Assembly (NCBI GenBank): GCA_028708575.1
Contig: JAQVYQ010000011.1
Coordinates: 1 to 43,217, forward strand
DNA length: 43,217 nucleotides
From: Tissierellia bacterium
GTDB taxonomy: Bacteria > Bacillota > Clostridia > Tissierellales > Tissierellaceae
Reading direction: 5' to 3'
Position numbers and translations under genes: made by a program. The notes under the pieces were generated by a model. It ran no database searches. It was given only the letters and a program-made list of their open reading frames with translations, and was not told the DNA's origin. This document shows positions 8,939-17,931 of the stretch, one piece after another. Positions within the stretch are counted from its first letter, which is position 1, and each line of letters opens with the position of its first letter.

Positions 8939-9018
8939 CACTTCCCTACGCTAGTATTACCTAGTTCAGGTTATAAGGGTCAAGTAATAAACTTTCTCAG
9001 CATAAAGCTCCCCTAGTG
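8939..9018 (-). promoter_or_regulatory. TPP riboswitch (thi box) aptamer
   Basis: Minus strand CACTAGGGGAGC...GCTGAGAAAG...GACCCTTATAACCTGA...GGTAATACTAGCGTAGGGAAGTG matches the THI-box core; closing CACT/AGTG; thiamine genes downstream. Confidence 0.96.
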
Positions 9019-9065
9019 ATTCATTTTATTCTGTTATTTAACTAAATATAACATATTAGATTCTA

Positions 9066-9719
9066 TTATACAAATAAATTTTTAAAATCTGTAGTTTTTT
9101 TCTTTATATCATCTGCACCAAATATTGCAGATCCAGCTACTAAAATATCTACACCTAAATTAGATAGCTGTAACGCATTATCTAATTTAACTCCACCGTC
9201 GACTTCTAGCAATATTTTCAAACCTCTTTTATCAATCATTTCTCTTGTTTTTACTATTTTACTTATCATTGATTCAATAAAGGATTGTCCACCAAAACCT
9301 GGATTTACTGTCATTATCAGTATTAAATCTATATCATCTAATATATATTCTATTGTATTTAATGAAGTAGTAGGATTAAGTGAAACCCCAGCTCTTATTC
9401 CGTAGGATTTTATCTCCTGAATTGTTCTATGAAGATGTATAGTAGCTTCAGGATGTATAGTTAAAATATTTGCACCAGCATCTACAAAATCCTTAATATA
9501 TCGTTCAGGTTTATCTATCATTAAATGAACATCAAAAGGCATTGATGTTATTTTTCTTAGACTTTTAATAACAGGTGGCCCAAAAGTGATATTTGGTACA
9601 AAAACTCCGTCCATAACGTCTAAATGTAAATAATCTGCTCCTCCATCTTCTATTTTCATAATCTCTTCATGTAAATTTGCAAAGTTTGCAGATAATAATG
9701 AGGGCGCTATATCAGCCAT
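9066..9719 (-). CDS. rpe: Ribulose-phosphate 3-epimerase
   Basis: IAPSLLSANFANL, HLDVMDGVFVPNITFGP, MTVNPGFGGQSFI motifs. Confidence 0.98.
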   Translation of the reverse strand: MADIAPSLLSANFANLHEEIMKIEDGGADYLHLDVMDGVFVPNITFGPPVIKSLRKITSMPFDVHLMIDKPERYIKDFVDAGANILTIHPEATIHLHRTIQEIKSYGIRAGVSLNPTTSLNTIEYILDDIDLILIMTVNPGFGGQSFIESMISKIVKTREMIDKRGLKILLEVDGGVKLDNALQLSNLGVDILVAGSAIFGADDIKKKTTDFKNLFV

Positions 9720-10595
9720 TTAATACCTCCTTATATTTCTTATCTCGTTTAATACTAAAAGGTAATTTTCATACCTTTCTCTATTTATTTGACCACTGCC
9801 TACATATTCCTTAATAGCACAATTAGGCTCTTTATCATGTAAACAGCTTTGAAATCTACATTCTAAACCATATTTATTAATTTCTTTAAAGTAATTCCTA
9901 ACTTCAATAGGTTCATTAATAAAACTTACATCTAATGAAGAAAAACCAGGTGTATCTAATACATAAGTTTCATCACTAATTTCTAATAGCTCCACACTTC
10001 TTGTTGTATGCTTCCCTCTTGATGATTTTCTACTAATATCTCCTGTTTCACGCTGTAATTCAGGTTTTAAATTATTAAGTAGTGAAGACTTTCCTACTCC
10101 AGATGGGCCTGCTAAAACAGTTGTATGATCTTTTAAAGTATCTTTAAGTTCATCTATTCCCATATTTAACTTATTGCTTGTAAGAATTACTCTATATCCT
10201 ATTTGTTCATAAATAGCCTTAAAATTTTCAAATTCATAACTTGCTAAATCTGATTTATTAAAACATATGACGATACTTAAGTCATTTTGTTCTACCATCA
10301 TAAGGTATTTATCAAGAAGTAATGTATTAATATTTGGCTTTTTTATGCTCATTACAATAATAATTTGACTTACATTAGCTACAGGGGGCCTTATTAATTC
10401 ATTTTTTCTTGGCATTATTTTTTCTATATATCCACTATTGTCTTCTTTGCTAATTCTTAACTTTACATTATCTCCAACTAATGGAGTCAAATTTTCTTCT
10501 CTAAATATACCTCTTGCTCTACATTCTATAATACCTTGGGTTGTTTTAACATAATAAAACCCGCCAATACCTTTTAAAATTTTGCCTTCTAGCAT
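9720..10595 (-). CDS. rsgA: Ribosome small subunit-dependent GTPase A
   Basis: OB-fold N-terminus, NKSD, GPSGVGKSSLLN, DTPGFSS, C-terminal Cys/His zinc motif. Confidence 0.97.
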   Translation of the reverse strand: MLEGKILKGIGGFYYVKTTQGIIECRARGIFREENLTPLVGDNVKLRISKEDNSGYIEKIMPRKNELIRPPVANVSQIIIVMSIKKPNINTLLLDKYLMMVEQNDLSIVICFNKSDLASYEFENFKAIYEQIGYRVILTSNKLNMGIDELKDTLKDHTTVLAGPSGVGKSSLLNNLKPELQRETGDISRKSSRGKHTTRSVELLEISDETYVLDTPGFSSLDVSFINEPIEVRNYFKEINKYGLECRFQSCLHDKEPNCAIKEYVGSGQINRERYENYLLVLNEIRNIRRY

Positions 10596-10604
10596 TTTAA
10601 CACC

Positions 10605-12551
10605 TTACTGTGCATCAGGTGGATACCTGCCTTGGAATACATCATCATAGAAAACATCATATTTAGCTCCTTCTTTTCCGTATAATATAGTTGTAAAAGT
10701 ACCCTCACTTAATTCAACTGTTTTATTTAAAACTTCAACTTGTTCTCCATCTTGTATTCTAATAATCCTAATATTTGTCTCTTCTCTATCAGATAATGGA
10801 GTTAATGTAATAGGAGTAGGGATTTCTATTTCTATATTTTCTTCAGGAATTTCTTCAGGTTTGGAACTTATATATAAATCCACAGCTGTACCTGATTCCA
10901 AGGTAGTACCAGGTAAATAAGACTGCCATGTTACAATGTCTTTTTCGATATTTTCACTAGGTTGTGGCGTAACATCACCTACTTCAAGACCTTCAGCTAT
11001 AATCATGCCCTTAGCTTCTTCTATTGATCTATTTACAACATCAGGCATAGATACATTTACTATTTCCGGTCCTTCACTAATTGCTAAATTTACTCTGGAT
11101 CCTGGTGCTAGTTCTTCAGAAGATTTAGGATTTTGCTCTATAACTAACCCTTTAGCAACAGTATCTGAAAATCTAGGATCTACTGTGCCCACTCTAAAAC
11201 CATTATCTGTTAGTATTTTTTCCGCGTCGTTTAGAGTTCTATTTAATACTGATGGAACTAGTATTAAATTAGCCCCTTCACTAATTGTGACATCAATAGG
11301 ATACCCACTTTTTACAATAGTATCAGCTTCAACAGATTGAGTTATAACTTGACCTTCTTTAAATTCATCACTTTTTACTGTATCTATAACTCTAAAAGTT
11401 AAATTTCTTGATTCAATTAGATCTCTTGCATCTTCTTCTTGCATGCCTTTGATGTAAGGTACTGTAATTTCATCAACAGCCAATACTCCTTTTAATTTAC
11501 CATATCCAAAGAACAATCCTGTAACTAGTATAAAAGCTAAGAGGATTCCTAAAAAAATAACTCCTCCACCATTCTTAGATTTCTTTTTATTTTCGCTATT
11601 TGGATTAATTTTTCTTTTTTTTGATTTATTATCCACTTCTATCTCCTCTTTTAAATCAATTGCAGGTATTATTCTTGTCGCTGAGTTCTTATCGTTGTCA
11701 AGGATTGAATTACCATCAAATGTATTACTATCAATTAACTTTAAATCCGAAATTAAATCAGTAACATTATTGTATCTGTCAGCTTGCCTTTTTTGAACGC
11801 ATTTCATAATAATTGTTTCCAAATCTTTAGCTACTGTTTTTTCAATTTCACTAGGTAGCACTATATCCTCTTGAATATGTTTTAGTGCTACGCTAATAGG
11901 ACTATCCGCATCGTATGGAACTTTACCTGTTATCATTTCATACATTACGATACCTAAGGAGTATATATCAGATTTTTCATCTGTATATCCCCCTCTAGCT
12001 TGCTCTGGAGAAAAGTAATGGACTGATCCCAAGACATTGGATGTCGTAGTTACTGTAGAAGAAGTAACAGCTCTTGCAATACCAAAATCGGTTACCTTTA
12101 CTCTATCATCTTTTGTTATCATTATATTATGAGGTTTTATATCCCTATGTATAATATGGTTTTTGTGAGCATGTTGCAAAGCTTCCGCAATTTGTATAGA
12201 ATATCTGATAGTCTCATCTTTTGTCAATTTCCCATTTTCTCTAATTACTTCTTTCAGAGTTTTTCCATCTATAAATTCCATAACAATAAAGTGTATTTCA
12301 TTATCATTTATCTGATCTACGCCAACATCATATATATTTAGAATACTTGGATGAGAAAGACTTGCAGCAGCTTGGGATTCTCTTCTGAATTTGCCAATGA
12401 ACTGTTCATCATTAGTAAATTCATCTCTGAGTATTTTTATAGCTACATATCTATTAAGAAGGAGACATTTTGCTTTATATACTTTTGCCATACCACCTTC
12501 TCCTACTTTTTCAATTATCTCATAACGATTGCCTAATATTGTACCAATCAT
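10605..12551 (-). CDS. prkC: Ser/Thr protein kinase with PASTA repeats
   Basis: GEGGMAKVYKA, HRDIKPHNIMI, DFGIARA kinase motifs; one TM; PASTA-like repeats; co-operonic with PP2C. Confidence 0.96.
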   Translation of the reverse strand: MIGTILGNRYEIIEKVGEGGMAKVYKAKCLLLNRYVAIKILRDEFTNDEQFIGKFRRESQAAASLSHPSILNIYDVGVDQINDNEIHFIVMEFIDGKTLKEVIRENGKLTKDETIRYSIQIAEALQHAHKNHIIHRDIKPHNIMITKDDRVKVTDFGIARAVTSSTVTTTSNVLGSVHYFSPEQARGGYTDEKSDIYSLGIVMYEMITGKVPYDADSPISVALKHIQEDIVLPSEIEKTVAKDLETIIMKCVQKRQADRYNNVTDLISDLKLIDSNTFDGNSILDNDKNSATRIIPAIDLKEEIEVDNKSKKRKINPNSENKKKSKNGGGVIFLGILLAFILVTGLFFGYGKLKGVLAVDEITVPYIKGMQEEDARDLIESRNLTFRVIDTVKSDEFKEGQVITQSVEADTIVKSGYPIDVTISEGANLILVPSVLNRTLNDAEKILTDNGFRVGTVDPRFSDTVAKGLVIEQNPKSSEELAPGSRVNLAISEGPEIVNVSMPDVVNRSIEEAKGMIIAEGLEVGDVTPQPSENIEKDIVTWQSYLPGTTLESGTAVDLYISSKPEEIPEENIEIEIPTPITLTPLSDREETNIRIIRIQDGEQVEVLNKTVELSEGTFTTILYGKEGAKYDVFYDDVFQGRYPPDAQ

Positions 12552-13300
12552 TTCAACACCTCATCGTCAAATTTAATTCCAATCACTGTAATATTATCCT
12601 TACCGCCATTTTCTTTTGCTAGTTCTACTAGTGAATTGCAAATTTCATTCATATTTTTATTTAGATTATTGCTTACAACATCTAATATAGAGTCTTCTCC
12701 TACCATATTAGATAGCCCATCGCTGCATAAGATAAATACGTCATCTTTACGAATATTTATAGTATAAAAATCCATTTCTATATCGCAGCTTGTCCCTATT
12801 GCCCTAGTAATCAAATTCTTTTGTGGATGATTGATGGCTTCAGCAGGTGTTATGCTACCGTTCTTAATCAACTCATTAACTAAGGTATGGTCTTCAGTTA
12901 TCTGTTTTATTTTTTTATTTATTACTAAGTATGCCCTACTATCACCAACATGGCATACAAAAACTTTTGAATTATATATATAAGCTAAAGTTATAGTTGT
13001 TCCCATTCCTAAGTATTCTGGAACTTCAAAAGATTCTAAATAAATCTCTGTATTAACATATTCTACAGCTTCTCTTATTAATATTTTTATATTTTCTTCT
13101 GAATTTATTCTATCTTGGTTATTTTTTAGATATTTTACAATACCTTCTACTGCCATTCTACTTGCAATATCTCCAGCTTTATGTCCGCCCATACCATCAG
13201 CAACGATAAATAAGGGAAAATCTCCTTCTGTAGATGTGAACATACTATCTTGGTTATTTTCTCTTCTTAATCCAATATCACTTACAGCACCAACAATCAT
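12548..13300 (-). CDS. prpC: PP2C-type protein phosphatase (Stp/PrpC)
   Basis: SDIGLRRENNQDS, VADGMGGHKAGD, HVGDSRAY, CSDGLSNM, GGKDNITVI motifs; 4-nt overlap with prkC. Confidence 0.96.
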   Translation of the reverse strand: MIVGAVSDIGLRRENNQDSMFTSTEGDFPLFIVADGMGGHKAGDIASRMAVEGIVKYLKNNQDRINSEENIKILIREAVEYVNTEIYLESFEVPEYLGMGTTITLAYIYNSKVFVCHVGDSRAYLVINKKIKQITEDHTLVNELIKNGSITPAEAINHPQKNLITRAIGTSCDIEMDFYTINIRKDDVFILCSDGLSNMVGEDSILDVVSNNLNKNMNEICNSLVELAKENGGKDNITVIGIKFDDEVLK

Positions 13301-13319
13301 AGTATCCCCCCTGAAGATT

Positions 13320-14357
13320 TTATTGTATATGTGTAATGCTTCTTCTTAATTGGCCACAGGAAGCACTGATATCACTTCCCATTTCTCTTCTTATTGTAGC
13401 AGGAATGCCTCTATTTAACAAACCCTTTTGAAACATCTCTATATTATCTCTATTAGGACTTTCTTTATCATATTCTTTTATTGGATTAAGAGGTATTAAG
13501 TTAACATGAGCATTTAGTCCTCTTAATATATTAGCTAATTCATCTAATTCTGTTTCTGAGTCATTTATATCTTCTATTAGAGTATACTCAAAAGTAAGCC
13601 TTCTATTAGTTGAATTGCCATATGCTTTACAAGCTTTAATTAGTTCAGAAATACTATATTTCTTTGAAATAGGCATCATTTTTAATCTTACTTTGTCAAA
13701 AGGAGAATGCAATGAGATTGATAATGTAATAGGTAAATTTTCTTTTGCAAGTTCATATATTTTAGGTACTATACCACAAGTAGATAAAGTAATGTTTCTT
13801 AAGCTCATATTATGCCCATTTTCATCATGTATAATATTGATAAACTTTAAAACATTTTCATAATTATCTAATGGTTCACCACTACCCATTAAAACCACAT
13901 TAGAAATTGTCTCTTTAGTGTCTTTTTCCATCATATATATTTGATTTAGCATTTCAGCAGGAGTTAAATTTCTAATAAGACCTTCCTTTGTTGAAGCACA
14001 AAACTTGCAGCCCATTCTACAGCCTACCTGAGTTGAAATACAAGCTGTATTTCCATGCTTATACTGCATAAATACACTTTCTATAATATTATCATCACTT
14101 AATGCAAATAAATATTTCTTAGTGTTATCTATGTCTGAATCAAATTTTTTATATATTTTTACTTCATTAATAAATGATATATCAATAATCTTTTTTCTTA
14201 ATTCCTTAGGTAATAGGGCTAAAGATTCAATATCTATATTCTTATTACGGTTAAAATATGTGAAAATCTGCTGCCCTCTAAATGATTTTTCACCTATATT
14301 AACAATAAAATCTTTTAGTTCATCAAGAGACATGCTATTTAATTCAATTTTATTCAT
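13320..14357 (-). CDS. rlmN: Dual-specificity 23S rRNA/tRNA m2A methyltransferase RlmN (radical SAM)
   Basis: STQVGCRMGCKFCAST, GSGEPLDNYENV, RRLTFEYTLI motifs. Confidence 0.97.
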   Translation of the reverse strand: MNKIELNSMSLDELKDFIVNIGEKSFRGQQIFTYFNRNKNIDIESLALLPKELRKKIIDISFINEVKIYKKFDSDIDNTKKYLFALSDDNIIESVFMQYKHGNTACISTQVGCRMGCKFCASTKEGLIRNLTPAEMLNQIYMMEKDTKETISNVVLMGSGEPLDNYENVLKFINIIHDENGHNMSLRNITLSTCGIVPKIYELAKENLPITLSISLHSPFDKVRLKMMPISKKYSISELIKACKAYGNSTNRRLTFEYTLIEDINDSETELDELANILRGLNAHVNLIPLNPIKEYDKESPNRDNIEMFQKGLLNRGIPATIRREMGSDISASCGQLRRSITHIQ

Positions 14358-14407
14358 TATAACACCTATCCTTATTTAAATATTATACATAATTTAATTG
14401 AATTAAT

Positions 14408-15745
14408 CTATCCTTCTTTTATCATCTTAGCTATAAAAAAACCATCTGTATTATGAACACTAGGATATAATTTCATATATCCATCTTTTAAAGTGCTAAT
14501 TTTTTTAGAATTACACATTTCATTTTCAATTGAAACAAGTTTATATTCTGGATTAGATTCAATAAAATTATCTATAATATCGATATTTTCTTCATCCAAA
14601 ATTGTACAAGTACTGTATAATAAAGTGCCATTTTTCTTTACATAGTTCTTTGATACTTCTAAAATTTGTTTTTGCATATTTGCTAATTTGTTAATGTCTT
14701 GTTCTGTTCGATTCCATTTAATTTCTGGTTTTCTTCTTATTAGTCCAAAACCAGAACATGGTGCGTCAACTAAACAATAATCAAACTTACCAATTAAATT
14801 ATCATCTAATACTATTGCATCAAAAACTTCAGTTTCTATAATATCAATTTCTAATCTTTTTTTGTTTTCATCAATTAATTTAGTTTTATGTTCATATAAA
14901 TCGCGAGCTAATATTTTACCCTTATTATTCATAATTTGGGCGATGTGAGTAGTTTTCCCTCCAGGGGCACTGCAAACATCAATAACATTGGATCCTTCTT
15001 TAGGAGCTAAGATTTGCCCTACTAGAGTGCTGCTTTCATCTTGAATAGTAAAAAATCCTTCCTTAAATTCAACAATACTAGTAATTCTACTAGGATTATC
15101 TATTATTAAAGAATCATTTGCATATTTTCCTTCAAAAACAACATAGCCTTTATTCTCAAGTTTATTAATCAAGTCCTTTTTACTAGTTTTTAAGGTATTG
15201 ACTCGAATATTTAGTTTTGGAGTTGCGTTATTAGCCATTAGTAACTCCTCTGTAAATTTAAAACCAAACTCCTTAATAAACCTTTTAACAAGAAATTCAG
15301 GATGTGAATATTTAATACTTAAAAATTTAATCTTATCTTTGACTTCTATCTTTGAAAAATTTTCAATATTTCTGCTTATATTTCTTAGAACCCCATTTAC
15401 AAATCCAATTGATCCTTTATGACCATACTTTTTTGCAAGATTTACTGATTCGTTTACAGCAGCACTTGTTGGAACCCTATCCATAAATATAAGTTGATAT
15501 ATTCCTAATCTTAGTATTTCTAGTATTGCTGGATGTAGTTTTATTAGTTTTATCTTCGAAGCTTTTGATAAGATATAATCTAAATATGTTTTATTTTCTA
15601 GTACACCATATACAAGCTCTCGTATAAATCCTTCATCTTGTACTGACATTTCAAAATTAATGTGTTTAGAAAGGGAAATATTTGAGTAGCTTAAATTTTT
15701 ATTTATATCTAATAATGTATTCAAAGCAACTTCTCTAGAATTCAT
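14408..15745 (-). CDS. rsmB: 16S rRNA (cytosine(967)-C(5))-methyltransferase RsmB
   Basis: NusB-like N-terminal domain; DVCSAPGGKTTHIAQ, VDAPCSGFGLIRRKPEIKW, YSTCTI motifs. Confidence 0.97.
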   Translation of the reverse strand: MNSREVALNTLLDINKNLSYSNISLSKHINFEMSVQDEGFIRELVYGVLENKTYLDYILSKASKIKLIKLHPAILEILRLGIYQLIFMDRVPTSAAVNESVNLAKKYGHKGSIGFVNGVLRNISRNIENFSKIEVKDKIKFLSIKYSHPEFLVKRFIKEFGFKFTEELLMANNATPKLNIRVNTLKTSKKDLINKLENKGYVVFEGKYANDSLIIDNPSRITSIVEFKEGFFTIQDESSTLVGQILAPKEGSNVIDVCSAPGGKTTHIAQIMNNKGKILARDLYEHKTKLIDENKKRLEIDIIETEVFDAIVLDDNLIGKFDYCLVDAPCSGFGLIRRKPEIKWNRTEQDINKLANMQKQILEVSKNYVKKNGTLLYSTCTILDEENIDIIDNFIESNPEYKLVSIENEMCNSKKISTLKDGYMKLYPSVHNTDGFFIAKMIKEG

Positions 15746-15770
15746 ATATTAATTTTCCTCCTATATATTA

Positions 15771-15793
15771 AAAAAAGGGGATTTACCCCTTTT
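15771..15793 (-). terminator. Intrinsic terminator at the end of the zinc metallopeptidase gene
   Basis: Minus strand AAAAGGGG-TAAAT-CCCCTTTTTT; the stem overlaps the stop codon at 15792-15794. Confidence 0.75.
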
Positions 15794-16484
15794 AGTCTCT
15801 TCTGTTTCTTGTCATGAAAATTATTCTTGCAAGTTCTCCAATTGCAGCCAAAGCAGAAGCAACATATGTCAATGCTGCCGCACTTAATACTTGTTTTGTA
15901 GGTCCTAAGTTTTCAATTGGTGAAATTCCATTTTCCAATTGAATTAATGCTCTTCTACTGGCATTAAATTCCACTGGTAAAGTTATTAAGTGAAATATTA
16001 TTATTCCTAAGAAAATAATAATTCCTAATTCGATAAAGAAATTATCTATAAGAAAACCTAATATTATAAAGATCCAAACCAAGTTTGAACCTAAGTTTAC
16101 AATTGGAACAATGCTATTTCTAATTACAAGCGGCATATATCTTTCTGAATGTTGTAATGCATGACCAACTTCATGTGCAGCAACGCTCATTGCAGCAATA
16201 CTGCTGCCCTCATACACATCATTTGATAATCTAAGAACTCTTTTTCTTGGGTCGTAATGATCTGTTAAATGACCTTTAGTGTGTTCAACAATAACATTAC
16301 TTAGACCATTTCTGTCTAATATTAATCTAGCTATTTGTGCTCCTGTTAAACCTGTATTATTAGATACTCTTAAATATTTATTGAAAGTATTTGTCACCTT
16401 ACTTTGAGCATACATGGCTAATAATAGTGCAGGGAGTACAAAGATTAAGTATGATAGATAGTAATCATATCCATAAATAAACAT
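15792..16484 (-). CDS. Zinc metallopeptidase, YugP family (membrane)
   Basis: AAHEVGHALQH zinc-binding motif; multiple TM segments; about 230 aa. Confidence 0.93.
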   Translation of the reverse strand: MFIYGYDYYLSYLIFVLPALLLAMYAQSKVTNTFNKYLRVSNNTGLTGAQIARLILDRNGLSNVIVEHTKGHLTDHYDPRKRVLRLSNDVYEGSSIAAMSVAAHEVGHALQHSERYMPLVIRNSIVPIVNLGSNLVWIFIILGFLIDNFFIELGIIIFLGIIIFHLITLPVEFNASRRALIQLENGISPIENLGPTKQVLSAAALTYVASALAAIGELARIIFMTRNRRD

Positions 16485-16499
16485 TATTATTCCCCTTTC

Positions 16500-17429
16500 T
16501 TATTTTAGAATTACACCTTCATTAATTCTATTACCTGCTAAATATTGTTTAACAGTTAGAACTTTCTTTCCTGGGAATTGCAATTCTTTAATTATTATAT
16601 ATCCATCATTTACAGATACATAAATACCTTCTTTATCAACTTTACATATTAATCCGTTTAATTCATCATTTTGCTTAATTAGATATTCAACATTGTGTAT
16701 TTTAATATTTTCCCCATTGTAGTCTGTATGGGCAATTGGCCATGGTTTTAGTCCACGTACAAGATTATATATATCTTTACCTGATTTAGACCAGTCTATT
16801 TTCCCAGTATTCTTATATATCATTGGAGCATAAGTTGAATTAGTTGAGTCTTGAGGAGTATAAGATACATTATTATTTAAAATATCTTCCATAGTTTTTA
16901 CAATCAATCTACTGCCTATATTAGCAAGTTTATTATGCATGGATAAATAATCGTCATCATCAATAATTTCAACTTCGCATTTCATTATCATATCACCAGT
17001 ATCTAGGCCTTCTTCCATCTTCATAATGGTAATCCCTGTTATTGACTCTCCATTTATTATTGCCCAATTTATTGGTGCTGCACCTCTAAATTTTGGTAAT
17101 AATGATGCATGAACATTGATACATCCGTATTTTGGAATATTAAGTAATTCTCGCTTTAACAGTTGCCCATAAGCAGCTACAACTATAATATCCGGATTGA
17201 TTTTTCTAATTATATTAATAGATTCATTATCGTTAATTATTTCAGGTTGATATACTTCTAATCCAAGTTCTAAGGCTTTTACCTTTACAGGCGTGTATTG
17301 AACTTTCTTGCCCCTACCCTTTGGTTTATCTTTTTGGGTTATTACTAATGAGATATCGTATCCAGCATTGTAAATACTTTCTAATATTGGAACAGCAAAT
17401 TCAGGCGTACCCATATATATGATTTTCAT
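16500..17429 (-). CDS. fmt: Methionyl-tRNA formyltransferase
   Basis: MKIIYMGTPEFAVPILE, NVHASLLPKFRGAAPINWAIINGE, TGITIMKMEEGLDTGD. Confidence 0.98.
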   Translation of the reverse strand: MKIIYMGTPEFAVPILESIYNAGYDISLVITQKDKPKGRGKKVQYTPVKVKALELGLEVYQPEIINDNESINIIRKINPDIIVVAAYGQLLKRELLNIPKYGCINVHASLLPKFRGAAPINWAIINGESITGITIMKMEEGLDTGDMIMKCEVEIIDDDDYLSMHNKLANIGSRLIVKTMEDILNNNVSYTPQDSTNSTYAPMIYKNTGKIDWSKSGKDIYNLVRGLKPWPIAHTDYNGENIKIHNVEYLIKQNDELNGLICKVDKEGIYVSVNDGYIIIKELQFPGKKVLTVKQYLAGNRINEGVILK

Positions 17430-17433
17430 ATCA

Positions 17434-17922
17434 TTACTCCTCTTCTTGTACTTCTACTTCCTCTTCTTCTTCCACACTAAATATTTCTATAGCTTTATCC
17501 GTGTACAAAATGCCATCTAAATGATCAATTTCATGACATATAGCTCTAGCAAAAAAGTCAGTCGCTTCAATTATTTTCATATCCCCATTATTATCCATAA
17601 ATCTAACCTTTACCTTTTCAGGCCTTTCTACTTTCCCATTTAAATTAGGAACTGAAAGGCATCCTTCTAAATCAATTATTGCTCCATTAGCTTCAATGAT
17701 TTCAGGATTGATTAATTTTATAACACCTTCTCCAACATCAATTACAACAGCTCTTCTTAGGATTCCTACTTGTGGAGCAGCAAGACCTACCCCGTTTGCT
17801 TCATTCATAGTTTCAACCATATCATCTAATAGAGTTTTTATTCTATCGTTTATTTTAGTAATTTCTTTTGATTTTTTTCTTAATATTGGATCTCCATCTA
17901 GTCTAATTTCTCTTAATGCCAT
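17434..17922 (-). CDS. def: Peptide deformylase
   Basis: GVGLAAPQVG, EGCLSVP, CHEIDHLDGILY motifs. Confidence 0.98.
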   Translation of the reverse strand: MALREIRLDGDPILRKKSKEITKINDRIKTLLDDMVETMNEANGVGLAAPQVGILRRAVVIDVGEGVIKLINPEIIEANGAIIDLEGCLSVPNLNGKVERPEKVKVRFMDNNGDMKIIEATDFFARAICHEIDHLDGILYTDKAIEIFSVEEEEEVEVQEEE

Positions 17923-17931
17923 TTCTACCTC

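Noticed and set aside
10936-11340. 134-aa plus-strand ORF inside prkC
   Set aside because: Antisense shadow of the PASTA region; Ser/Thr/Pro-rich translation typical of reverse-frame artefacts.
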